In this document: positions 22,508 to 29,234 of the stretch, one piece after another
Position numbering within the stretch: position 1 is the stretch's first letter
Layout: the number at the start of each line of letters is the position of its first letter
From: a virus
Virus record (IMG/VR): IMGVR_UViG_3300049846_001173
Span: 1-33,167 of that record
DNA length: 33,167 nucleotides
Strand: one strand, 5' to 3'
Position numbers and translations under genes: made by a program
Notes under the pieces: generated by a model
What the model saw: only the letters and a program-made list of their open reading frames with translations
Databases searched by the model: none
What the model was told of the DNA's origin: nothing

Positions 22508-23416
22508 CTATATCCTCTCTAGTAGTTTCAACGCGGTGTCGCGGAACTCCCGGTTCCTGCGCTCGAAATGCGCGCGCGCGGATCGGCTCATCCTGGCCAG
22601 CTCATCAGAAGGGATCGAAACCGCTCGACGCATAGCGTCGCCGATCGCTTGCGCGCTCACGGAATGCACTTTCACCATGCCATGGGGCGACGATTCCGCA
22701 GGCGGTATCAGGACTCCCCATCCAGGGCGGGCGTGTTCGTTCATGGGGGATGCGTCGGTTGTGAGCACTACAGCTCCGACGCTGAGAGCTTCGGTGATGT
22801 AGTGTCCCCACCCTTCCGCGCGTGACGGGCATACGTGGTACGTGGCTGTGTTCATCTCGCGTCGTAGGTCTTCGTCTGATATGCGCCCCAGGACGCGTAC
22901 ATAGTGCGGTACCTCTAGCGGCACGGCGGAGATGATCGTTAGTGGGGGCAATGACGGATCGGCCCGCCACGCATCGATAACTGCTTGAGTGTTTTTGAAG
23001 TCCGAGTGCCCACGTAGGTGTAGCGCCGTGGGTTGCCTGGGAACTGATAGGTCTTCTAGATCCCGTGAGGCAAAACCCGTGAAGTTGTTGTTCCGTAGAC
23101 GCATCCGTTGGAATGCTTCATGGCATTCGACGGACTTGGCCCACAGTTGGGTGATGCGCGGAAGGTCACGCCGCCACGCCGGCTGGAACCATTCAAGGTT
23201 GAAGATACCTACCGTTTTCCTCGCATACCTGGCCAGTCTGGGATTCCACAGTTCCAGGAAAATAGCCACATCAACGCGCGGCATGTGCGGGCGCTGCCAG
23301 TCAACCCACGTCACGGTGTGGCCTGCCGTAGACAGGATCTCTGTGAGGAGACGCATGTCTACGGTCAAGCCAACACCGTTATCCCGGCTGACTAGCGCGA
23401 CGCTGAGAGGCTCCAA
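22508..23416 (-). CDS. GT-B glycosyltransferase, GT4-like
   Basis: A 302-aa protein with the C-terminal GT4 motif CPSRAEGWGHYITEALSVGAVVLTTD (196-221), in which E201 and E209 form the E-X7-E pair binding the nucleotide sugar. The N-terminal half has VALVSRDNGVGLTVDMRLLTEILSTAGHTVTWVDW, a GT-B acceptor domain opening. It starts at TTG 23416, supported by AAAAGG seven bases upstream and by closeness to the 44-aa gene. It is the first gene of the cassette and probably initiates or builds the virion glycan. It has no TM segment, so it would work in the cytoplasm on assembling virions. Confidence 0.88.
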   Translation of the reverse strand: MEPLSVALVSRDNGVGLTVDMRLLTEILSTAGHTVTWVDWQRPHMPRVDVAIFLELWNPRLARYARKTVGIFNLEWFQPAWRRDLPRITQLWAKSVECHEAFQRMRLRNNNFTGFASRDLEDLSVPRQPTALHLRGHSDFKNTQAVIDAWRADPSLPPLTIISAVPLEVPHYVRVLGRISDEDLRREMNTATYHVCPSRAEGWGHYITEALSVGAVVLTTDASPMNEHARPGWGVLIPPAESSPHGMVKVHSVSAQAIGDAMRRAVSIPSDELARMSRSARAHFERRNREFRDTALKLLERI

Positions 23417-23419
23417 CTG

Positions 23420-23554
23420 TCAGCCTTTTTGCACGATCGCGCCCGGATGCTTAGCGGCGAACGCGTTCGCTTGAGACTCCGAGGACTTCGACACTTTCAG
23501 CCCACCAGGCAATGTGACGATCCACCGTTCGCGTTTCTTACCGCAGCTACACAT
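23420..23554 (-). CDS. 44-aa CxC protein
   Basis: A small gene read from the sequence: ATG at 23552-23554 overlapping the protease stop by one base (TGATG), and TGA at 23420-23422. The product starts MCSCGKKRERWIVTLPGG and continues LKVSKSSESQANAFAAKHPGA. This compact basic protein with an N-terminal CxC pair and a short beta hairpin-helix layout looks like small conserved proteins found near capsid genes of actinophages. The function is unknown; metal binding or capsid association is possible. Confidence 0.75.
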   Translation of the reverse strand: MCSCGKKRERWIVTLPGGLKVSKSSESQANAFAAKHPGAIVQKG

Positions 23555-25281
23555 CAGACAGCCCTCCCGATCAGGTCCCGGAGTTCACGCCAATGACTAG
23601 CCGAGATCTCCCGTTCTAGAGCGACCCTAGTCGACTGGGCGGAGGTCGCCTTGGCGAGTTCCTCGCGCACGAGGCGTTCAGCTGTCGCTCGGAAAACTTC
23701 CGCTGAGTCTGGTGCCTCGACCACGGTCGGGGGCATGAGTGACGCCGTGAGCGCGACTTGACGCCCAGCCGCGAATCCCACGCGCATACGAGGAATCGGG
23801 AACCCGGGGCGGCTTGACTCTGGCGGCCCTGGTTCTAGGGCAAGCACCTCGATCAGCGATAGGCCGTTGACGGTTTCGCGCCAGTCCCCGGACACGGCGT
23901 GTTCACGTACGATTCCGGCCGGAGTTGGGATTGTCACCTGAGGAACGGGCTTGTCTGTGACGAGTGGTCCGCATACGAAAATCCCGTGCTCGTCTTCGGA
24001 AGCCACGACATACGCGATGGTCTCCTTCTGGTCGTAGACCTGCCGTACCTGGGACGCTTGGAGGCTTCCGTCACGTGACGCATGGTCGCCGCCCAGTGTG
24101 ATACGGCCCGCGTACACGGTTCGAGCATCAGTTTCGACCCTGTGGACGTGGAAATCGCGGTAGTTGCCTTCGCCAGCGCGCGGGGCGAGCACACACGCGC
24201 CTTTGATCCCTTCGTGGCATACACCCCAGGGGGCGATGTGCCCGTAGACCTGCCCGCGCTCGTAGTCGTAGCGGATAGGTATCGGCCGGTCAGGGGTGAC
24301 TGGTGGGACGAAAAGTGCGGAGTCGAACACTGTTCCGACTGTGGCGGTGATCGCCGACGCTTCTTCCATATCCGCAGATTCGTCTTCCCGGTCGAATGGG
24401 CATTCTGGCCAGTCCTCGAACTTGCCGCGTACCGTCTCGTACAAGGAACAGATGCGGCTCTTGATTGCGTTCTTGTCTTCCTCGGGGAGATCAGTAGCGT
24501 CTACCCCCCGACCACCTGCGGTCGCTGCTACACCACGGGGGATGATCCGCAGTTCCCCGTCGACGAGGTCCGCGAACCCTAGGCGATAGTCACCACGGAG
24601 GGTGCCGTCACCGTCAACCCACAGGAAGGCGCGCGCGGCGCGTTCCCGATCGACGCTGCCATCCTCAGCCGAGTAGGCGTCGAACACCCGTTGCGCGGCA
24701 CCAGATCCGTCCCACTCGTGCTCGCGGTCGTCAACGACGGGAAGTTCCGTGTCACCCGCTAGGGAAGCTGTGATGGCCTCAGGCCGCTCGTCGAGGAACT
24801 CCATAGAGTGATTCGTCTCCACGAACGCCGGTATGCGAACGAGGGTTGCTGACCTCATGCGGCCCCGAGTGACGAGCAGCTCCACGTCCGTTTCGTCGTC
24901 TTCCAAATCGTCAAGGGAAATCGGCGCGTCTGTTCCTGCGCGTACGGGCATCGCGTCAAAGTCGTCTAGGTCAACGGACGGCCCCACGACGCCTTGCCGG
25001 GCAAGGAAAAGTGCCGATTTCGCGTCTTCCAGGATCGATGCAGTGATACCGGGGTCGGACTCATCGAACACTTCGCCGGTCACCCACACGTCAGTGCCGG
25101 ACATTTCCACGTCGGTGATTGTTCCCACAGTTACAGCGCCGTCGTGTCCTTCCCCGTCCGACCGCACCCAGCCCAGTGGCATTGGTAGTGGCTGGTGCGT
25201 GAGCGCGTCGGCGGCGAACCTCCGCCGGTCACCTGTTGATGCGTCGATCGGGCAAGCCAGCACCCGAAATCTGATACCCAT
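23554..25281 (-). CDS. Capsid maturation protease
   Basis: A 575-aa protein placed between the MuF-like gene and capsid genes. The N-terminal 170 residues (LACPIDASTGDRRRFAADALTHQPLPMPLGW, SILEDAKSALFLARQGVVGPSVDLDDFD, RSATLVRIPAFVETNHSMEFLDE) follow the prohead protease pattern of actinophages. A middle domain (EHEWDGSGAAQRVFDAYSAEDG to VDLPEEDKNAIKSRI-like, about 200-290) recurs in protease fusions. The C-terminal half (GHIAPWGVCHEGIKGACVLAPR, DFHVHRVETDARTVYAGRITLGGDHAS) is the extension seen in the long actinophage version, where it is probably structural. It should process the capsid protein's scaffold domain. The exact active-site residues cannot be proved from sequence alone. Confidence 0.8.
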   Translation of the reverse strand: MGIRFRVLACPIDASTGDRRRFAADALTHQPLPMPLGWVRSDGEGHDGAVTVGTITDVEMSGTDVWVTGEVFDESDPGITASILEDAKSALFLARQGVVGPSVDLDDFDAMPVRAGTDAPISLDDLEDDETDVELLVTRGRMRSATLVRIPAFVETNHSMEFLDERPEAITASLAGDTELPVVDDREHEWDGSGAAQRVFDAYSAEDGSVDRERAARAFLWVDGDGTLRGDYRLGFADLVDGELRIIPRGVAATAGGRGVDATDLPEEDKNAIKSRICSLYETVRGKFEDWPECPFDREDESADMEEASAITATVGTVFDSALFVPPVTPDRPIPIRYDYERGQVYGHIAPWGVCHEGIKGACVLAPRAGEGNYRDFHVHRVETDARTVYAGRITLGGDHASRDGSLQASQVRQVYDQKETIAYVVASEDEHGIFVCGPLVTDKPVPQVTIPTPAGIVREHAVSGDWRETVNGLSLIEVLALEPGPPESSRPGFPIPRMRVGFAAGRQVALTASLMPPTVVEAPDSAEVFRATAERLVREELAKATSAQSTRVALEREISASHWRELRDLIGRAV

Positions 25282-25283
25282 GA

Positions 25284-26102
25284 CTACCTCCTGGCCTTGG
25301 ACTGCCGGTTGCTGAGATCGATGCTTTCGCCGGGCTCAACTAACAGAGTTGTGCACCGGCATTGAATCGTGTTGCCTGCGCTGCCCGATGGGTCGCCGGG
25401 GAACATGAGTGGCTCGCTACCGACGATGAACGGATCGGTTAGGCCGACTCGCTGTCCGTCGGCCGCGCGGTGTGCTGGTCTAGTACGCGAATCGACAGTC
25501 GCGAGCCAGATCCGCTCCAGCTCGTCGCCTGTTTCCTCGGCGTAGGCGTTGAAGGCGTCGGTGCGGCTTGCGTTAAGCGCTCCGAGTGTTTCGGTGCGGG
25601 CGATGACTACAGCCCGGTTAGGCCAACGTTCACTTTTCGTGGTTGATAGAACATTATCGACGCGATCGGCTAGTGCTGGGATGCCTTCCCCGAGTGTTAC
25701 GCCCGCCGCTAACTGACCAGTGACCAAGCCGAACACTTCTTCCGGTATTCGCAAGAGACGATTACGCACGCCGAGTAGATAGTTTGTGATGCTTCCCCGC
25801 TCTCGCCAGCTGAAGCCTTCGCCCATCAGGCCCGCATACGCCCAGTCCATAACGGGAACGATCGCGGTTTCAATGATGCGCGTGACCGCCGTGTCCCAGG
25901 CTGGTGTCTGCGTGAAGACTTCCTCGGGTTGCGGCATAGGTCCGCCGAGTATGCGCCGTAGCGTGGTAACGAGCCACGCGGAGAGTTCCTCCCACACTGT
26001 GGCGTAGACGAGATTCTCGGCCGTTTGTGCGCGTAGGAGGTTGTTTACGCGTTCGGGTAGCCACGGGTCTTCTCCGTGGCCGTCCCACACGGGGCCGGTC
26101 AT
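25284..26102 (-). CDS. MuF-like minor head protein
   Basis: A 272-aa protein. The C-terminal MuF domain (about 168-255) shows ARTETLGALNASRTDAF, then LERIWLATVDSRTRPAHRAADGQ, then FPGDPSGSAGNTIQCRCTTL, the classic Arg-rich and Cys-containing motifs of SPP1 gp7/Mu F proteins. The N-terminal half is helical and likely contacts the portal. MuF proteins are minor head components that interact with portal and ejected DNA. The ATG at 26102 overlaps the portal stop (ATGA). No toxin domain is fused at its C-terminus. Confidence 0.93.
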   Translation of the reverse strand: MTGPVWDGHGEDPWLPERVNNLLRAQTAENLVYATVWEELSAWLVTTLRRILGGPMPQPEEVFTQTPAWDTAVTRIIETAIVPVMDWAYAGLMGEGFSWRERGSITNYLLGVRNRLLRIPEEVFGLVTGQLAAGVTLGEGIPALADRVDNVLSTTKSERWPNRAVVIARTETLGALNASRTDAFNAYAEETGDELERIWLATVDSRTRPAHRAADGQRVGLTDPFIVGSEPLMFPGDPSGSAGNTIQCRCTTLLVEPGESIDLSNRQSKARR

Positions 26103-27922
26103 CTCAGTGTCCGTAGCGTCGCGTCTAGGAGGTCATCCTGGTGCGGTATCCCGTGTGTGAGGAGCTCCACGCAGTACATTTCTAGATGGTCTCGTAGCGC
26201 ATCTGGATCTAGTCCGAGTCGTGACGCTAGACGCGGTACGTGATCCCACACCCCGGTCAGTGCGGTGCGCGCGGTGGAATCGGTGACGGGTCCGACAGTC
26301 AGGTGAGCCTCGTAGGAGATGCCCGTGTATGGGTGACGTGAGCCTATGCGTGCGAGTCTGCGTCCGGCTATTTCTAGTGCACGTAGCACGGTCGCTTCGC
26401 ACGCGGTAGCGACTAATACCGTGCTAGACGCTTCCGCTTCCGGTGTTGGTGGCCCGTCGTTGATACCTTCCGGCATGTCTTGCGTCTCGATATCGACGGG
26501 TTCGATTGCCTGCGTGGGCGTTGGCTGCGGTGATGCACTGGTTGATATGCGCATACCGATGGCTTGTTGTACTCCGGGGTCGGTGAGTAGCGACGGATCT
26601 GAGGCCACGGCCCGGAAGAGCAGCATTTTGAGGCGTTCGTCTTCGTTGGGCATCTGATCGGCTCCGAAAGCCGACGCTGTGACAGCGACTTCGTCAGTGA
26701 TGAGGTACCGGTCCGAGAGCTGCAGGGCTTCGGCGGATCTGTTGGGGCGAACTGCTAGCGGGGCCGTGTCGAACGCGTATGCGTAGCGTTCTGGGTTTTC
26801 GATTCCGGCTTCGTTGAGGGTTGGGGTGAGGAAGCCGCGCGTGAGGGCGTCGGCGATTGTGGATAGGTACGGGCGGATCCGTTTGACGCCTTCTTCGCCT
26901 ACGGCCCACGCGGTCCAGTGGTTGGTGTCGCCTACGCCGGTGAGGATTTCTACTGGTGTTTCGTACACGGCCCCCAACCGGCGTATGGCGCGCTCTTTCA
27001 GCTCCATGATTTCGGCGCTGATGGGCGACCAGAATTGAGCGGGGTCTTTAAATTTGTCTAAATGGTCTAGTAGCGCGTCGGGGACTGTGGTCATGATGGG
27101 GACCATCGCGGACGCTTGCGACTGGTCCCTAATGTTGGTGGACGCAACGCGTTCCAGGAGGGCCATGAAACCGGAAAGGCCCTCAGGATCGCCTTCGCCG
27201 CGCGGGAAGTCGAGGCCCTCGGGCAAGAACCAGACTCCGGCCGATACGAGGCGTGATTCAAGTTCGGCGAATTCTCGCTTCGTTAGTAGCTCGATTTCTC
27301 GAAGGATAGGGATAGCTGCGCGCGTCGGCGAGTCGGATTGCAGGATCGCGTTCGGGTGTGGTCGCCATGCTCGGATGAGGAGGTCGACGCCGTCTCTCAG
27401 GGTGAGGACTCGGCCGCCGTACTGTATGGGGCGCTCGACGCTGATCAGGGAACCTTCGCGGCGTATCTGCGTTCCGCTGACTACCCACCAGTTTTTGGGT
27501 TTTCCGGTCGCGCCTTCTTCGGCGATGATCCACGATTCGCCGCCTACGACTAGTCCGGTGGCGAGGAGGCGTAGGTTGTCTTCCCGCTGCGGACCTGCCC
27601 CTAGTGGAGCGGAAGCCAGGGAAAGAATTCGAGGGTCGTCAACTTCTCCGGTTTCTTCACCGGATTGGTCTAGGTCTGCTACATACAGGCGACACTGAGA
27701 GACCGAGTCGCCGATCCAGCCTGCGAGGAAGCGGAGTTCGCCGACGACGTCGTACAGTCGCCACGCCTCGGCCTGCCAGTCGCCGATACCGAATTTCCAT
27801 CCGGCCCACGCGCTGCCGCGTCCGAGGTCGACGAGGGTTGATGATGCGGTGATTACGCGCGCTGGTTCGGCTGGTGTTGGGGGTGGAGAGGGGGAAGGTT
27901 TCAGTAATGCCATGCGCCTCAC
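26099..27922 (-). CDS. Portal protein
   Basis: A 607-aa protein. It opens with a Pro-rich tail, then AWRLYDVVGELRFLAGWIGDSVSQCRLYVAD (about 54-84). It includes the helical stem block LLTKREFAELESRLVSAGVWFLPEGLDFP and IMELKERAIRRLGAVYETPVEILTGVGDTNHWTAWAVGEEGVKR, which is diagnostic of actinophage portals. A C-terminal 130-aa extension (ATACEATVLRALEIAGRRLARIGSRHPYTGI) is also typical. It forms the dodecameric DNA channel. The start could be GTG 27922, which overlaps the previous stop (GTGA), or ATG 27913. The neighbouring MuF gene confirms the call. Confidence 0.93.
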   Translation of the reverse strand: MRRMALLKPSPSPPPTPAEPARVITASSTLVDLGRGSAWAGWKFGIGDWQAEAWRLYDVVGELRFLAGWIGDSVSQCRLYVADLDQSGEETGEVDDPRILSLASAPLGAGPQREDNLRLLATGLVVGGESWIIAEEGATGKPKNWWVVSGTQIRREGSLISVERPIQYGGRVLTLRDGVDLLIRAWRPHPNAILQSDSPTRAAIPILREIELLTKREFAELESRLVSAGVWFLPEGLDFPRGEGDPEGLSGFMALLERVASTNIRDQSQASAMVPIMTTVPDALLDHLDKFKDPAQFWSPISAEIMELKERAIRRLGAVYETPVEILTGVGDTNHWTAWAVGEEGVKRIRPYLSTIADALTRGFLTPTLNEAGIENPERYAYAFDTAPLAVRPNRSAEALQLSDRYLITDEVAVTASAFGADQMPNEDERLKMLLFRAVASDPSLLTDPGVQQAIGMRISTSASPQPTPTQAIEPVDIETQDMPEGINDGPPTPEAEASSTVLVATACEATVLRALEIAGRRLARIGSRHPYTGISYEAHLTVGPVTDSTARTALTGVWDHVPRLASRLGLDPDALRDHLEMYCVELLTHGIPHQDDLLDATLRTLR

Positions 27923-28329
27923 CTATCTATCAGGACGCCCGCGACGAGGCGCATACCTAGTGCTACCGCTGGTATCAGTATCGATGTGGTGTCCCAGTAT
28001 GGGTAGATAGCCACGACAGATAGGGATACCCAGAATCCCGCGCACCATGGGCAGGTGATTATCTCGGCTATAGCCCAGGCCAGGAAGCGCGCGATGCTGA
28101 ATGCCACGCGGACGATGGTGGCTACAGTGCGTCCGAGGGTTCGTGGACGGTCGTCCAGTCTGGTGATGATCGCATCGCGTTTCGCGGGAAGTCCTTGTAG
28201 TGCGTGGCCCAGTTTCGCGACGATCGCATCACGCGGTCTCTCTAGCAGGGTGTCTGTGGTGATCAGCCGGGTGATTGAGGCAGCGGCGAGAGTGTATATG
28301 GCCAGTAGGTGCGGCTCTAGTAGCAGCAT
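27919..28329 (-). CDS. DUF1360-like membrane protein
   Basis: A 136-aa protein with membrane-spanning helices at about 5-24, 68-90, 93-110 and 114-132. The motif ITCPWCAGFWVSLS (91-104) has the CPWC pair characteristic of DUF1360 proteins. It begins ATG 28329 with TACCCT six bases upstream and no Shine-Dalgarno, so it is likely leaderless and the first gene of the portal-to-tail operon. The middle 40 residues are basic and cytoplasmic. DUF1360 proteins are found in spore and phage genomes; their function is unknown. Phage versions often sit near the portal gene, where a terminase gene would usually be expected. Confidence 0.8.
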   Translation of the reverse strand: MLLLEPHLLAIYTLAAASITRLITTDTLLERPRDAIVAKLGHALQGLPAKRDAIITRLDDRPRTLGRTVATIVRVAFSIARFLAWAIAEIITCPWCAGFWVSLSVVAIYPYWDTTSILIPAVALGMRLVAGVLIDR

Positions 28330-28335
28330 GGGACT

Positions 28336-28341
28336 AGGGTA
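28336..28341 (-). promoter_or_regulatory. Leaderless promoter -10 for the portal operon
   Basis: TACCCT (minus strand) matches the actinobacterial TANNNT -10 element and ends six bases before ATG 28329, so transcription would start on or next to the start codon. No clear -35 is seen. The same spacing is found at 9107-9119. Confidence 0.55.
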
Positions 28342-28354
28342 CGGGATCTTGACA

Positions 28355-28404
28355 CAGTTAGGCCCCCTACGGCTAGCCTCATAGCCTCGTAGGGGGCCTA
28401 ACTG
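28355..28404. terminator. 17-bp perfect inverted repeat between modules
   Basis: Arms CAGTTAGGCCCCCTACG and CGTAGGGGGCCTAACTG with a 16-nt centre, the centre itself holding GGCTA/TAGCC. It lies between the GIY-YIG gene end and the portal operon start, so it could terminate transcription from the transfer module. Its 3' boundary is close to the -10 of the portal operon, so an operator role is an alternative. A TTGACA at 28349-28354 on the plus strand directly abuts it. Confidence 0.75.
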
Positions 28405-28475
28405 TTTGGGATTGCTAGCGTATCACTAGTGCGTGCCGTGCGCTCCCATGGTGTGGAGTCCATCGCGGGCGACCA

Positions 28476-28493
28476 TTTGCGGGTCCGTCAAGC
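28476..28493. repeat. 18-bp direct repeat, copy 1
   Basis: TTTGCGGGTCCGTCAAGC, matching 32245-32262 at 17 of 18 positions in the same orientation. It straddles the stop codon of the GIY-YIG gene. With its partner it brackets the translocase module. Confidence 0.7.
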
Positions 28494-28895
28494 CGGTGTG
28501 CGCAGAACCCCCAAACACGCGCACGCCACGATCACACACGCCCCAACGACCAGACACCCACGCCACCCCAACACCCGGACCACAGACCACAGCACGCGAG
28601 ACCACACTGTGCTAGCAGACCGGTGTCGCAGGCCAGAGCGGCGAGGATTCCCGGCGACGTTGTAGACCGTTCCGCGCCCGCCAGACCAGATACCGGCACG
28701 CTCCGCACGTAGCGCACGTGCGCGCGACCCATACCAGCGGACCCTGGTCCGACCGTGGTCAACCTCAGACCACCAGTACTTATCGTCCGCGTGCTGCCCG
28801 AACCGACGCCGAGGATCATTACTGACCCCCACATACAGGAGCCTCCCGGATCTGTCGCGTAGCTCATACACGGCCGTCCGCTCGCGACGCCTCAT
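28488..28895 (-). CDS. GIY-YIG nuclease with C-terminal membrane anchor
   Basis: A 135-aa protein from ATG 28895 (ATGA overlap with the upstream stop). The GIY-YIG core covers about 7-85: AVYELRDRSG (Tyr10), LLYVGVSN with YVG (21-23), RRRFGQH with Arg and His (29-35), E65 in ALRAERAGI as the catalytic glutamate, and VYNVAGNP with Asn79. A hydrophobic segment at about 112-132 would anchor it in the membrane. It may nick or cut DNA, for example incoming competitor DNA or DNA in transfer; the role is inferred. Base composition of the gene is opposite in strand skew to all its neighbours, which suggests recent acquisition. Confidence 0.8.
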   Translation of the reverse strand: MRRRERTAVYELRDRSGRLLYVGVSNDPRRRFGQHADDKYWWSEVDHGRTRVRWYGSRARALRAERAGIWSGGRGTVYNVAGNPRRSGLRHRSASTVWSRVLWSVVRVLGWRGCLVVGACVIVACACLGVLRTPA

Positions 28896-29146
28896 ATCAG
28901 CACCCCGATCAGGATGACCCACGCGGCGACCACGATCACTGTGATACCGCCGTATAGGAGCAGATCAATGATCGCTGTGCGCGCGGCGCGGAACGCGATG
29001 GGTACGGCGCGGATAGAACCACGCCATGCGTTGTACCGCGCGCGGGCGATGACTCGACGGCCGCCTATGCCTGCTCCTAGTGATGCGGCCAGGATGACCG
29101 ACCCAACCAGGATGATCATTTCCATGGTTTCCATCCTCGTTTCCAT
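28892..29146 (-). CDS. Small membrane protein
   Basis: An up to 84-aa protein with an N-terminal hydrophobic helix (MIILVGSVILAASLGAGIGG), a basic middle (RRVIARARYNAWRGSIRAVPIAFRAARTA) and a C-terminal TM helix (YGGITVIVVAAWVILIGVLI). The first residues (METRMETMEM) arise from repeated ATGGAAAC DNA, so the true start may be the third Met (29125), which has GAGG nine bases upstream, rather than 29146. The next gene (GIY-YIG) starts within its stop codon. It is probably an accessory of the transfer module, comparable in style to Spd proteins, but no family is recognised. Confidence 0.65.
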   Translation of the reverse strand: METRMETMEMIILVGSVILAASLGAGIGGRRVIARARYNAWRGSIRAVPIAFRAARTAIIDLLLYGGITVIVVAAWVILIGVLI

Positions 29147-29180
29147 AGACGTTTCCAGGGTGTTTTTCCACGCGTTTCCG
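29119..29180. repeat. Phased TTTCCA repeats downstream of the translocase gene
   Basis: TTTCCA occurs at 29119, 29128, 29140, 29152 and 29165, with TTTCCG at 29175, all in the same direction. Spacings are 9, 12, 12, 13 and 10 bases, close to a helical turn. Inverted TGGAAA and CGGAAA follow at 29218 and about 29230. The array runs into the start of the small membrane protein gene. It resembles an iteron or TraB-recognition cluster. Confidence 0.7.
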
Positions 29181-29214
29181 GGCCTCTACCAGGGGGGGAA
29201 GGGTAGAGGCCCGG
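29178..29214. terminator. 13-bp perfect hairpin after the translocase gene
   Basis: Arms CCGGGCCTCTACC (29178-29190) and GGTAGAGGCCCGG (29202-29214) with an 11-nt G-rich loop, 20 bases past the stop of the translocase gene. It is likely a transcription terminator or part of a transfer (clt-like) locus together with the adjacent repeats. Confidence 0.7.
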
Positions 29215-29234
29215 CCGTGGAAACCGTGCGGAAA

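Noticed and set aside
25284-26102. MuF-fused polymorphic toxin
   Set aside because: The protein ends soon after the MuF domain; there is no extra C-terminal effector domain or immunity gene.
28349-28354. Plus-strand TTGACA as the -35 of a rightward promoter
   Set aside because: The -35 is perfect, but the best -10-like TAGCCT is 19 bp away inside the dyad and no credible plus-strand gene follows.
28429-28665. Plus-strand 78-aa frame opposite the nuclease
   Set aside because: Thr/His/Arg-rich translation explained by the C/A-rich strand; the minus frame carries the GIY-YIG motifs.
29119-29180. CRISPR-like array
   Set aside because: Repeat unit is only 6-7 bp with 3-7-bp spacers; far too short for CRISPR and there are no cas genes.
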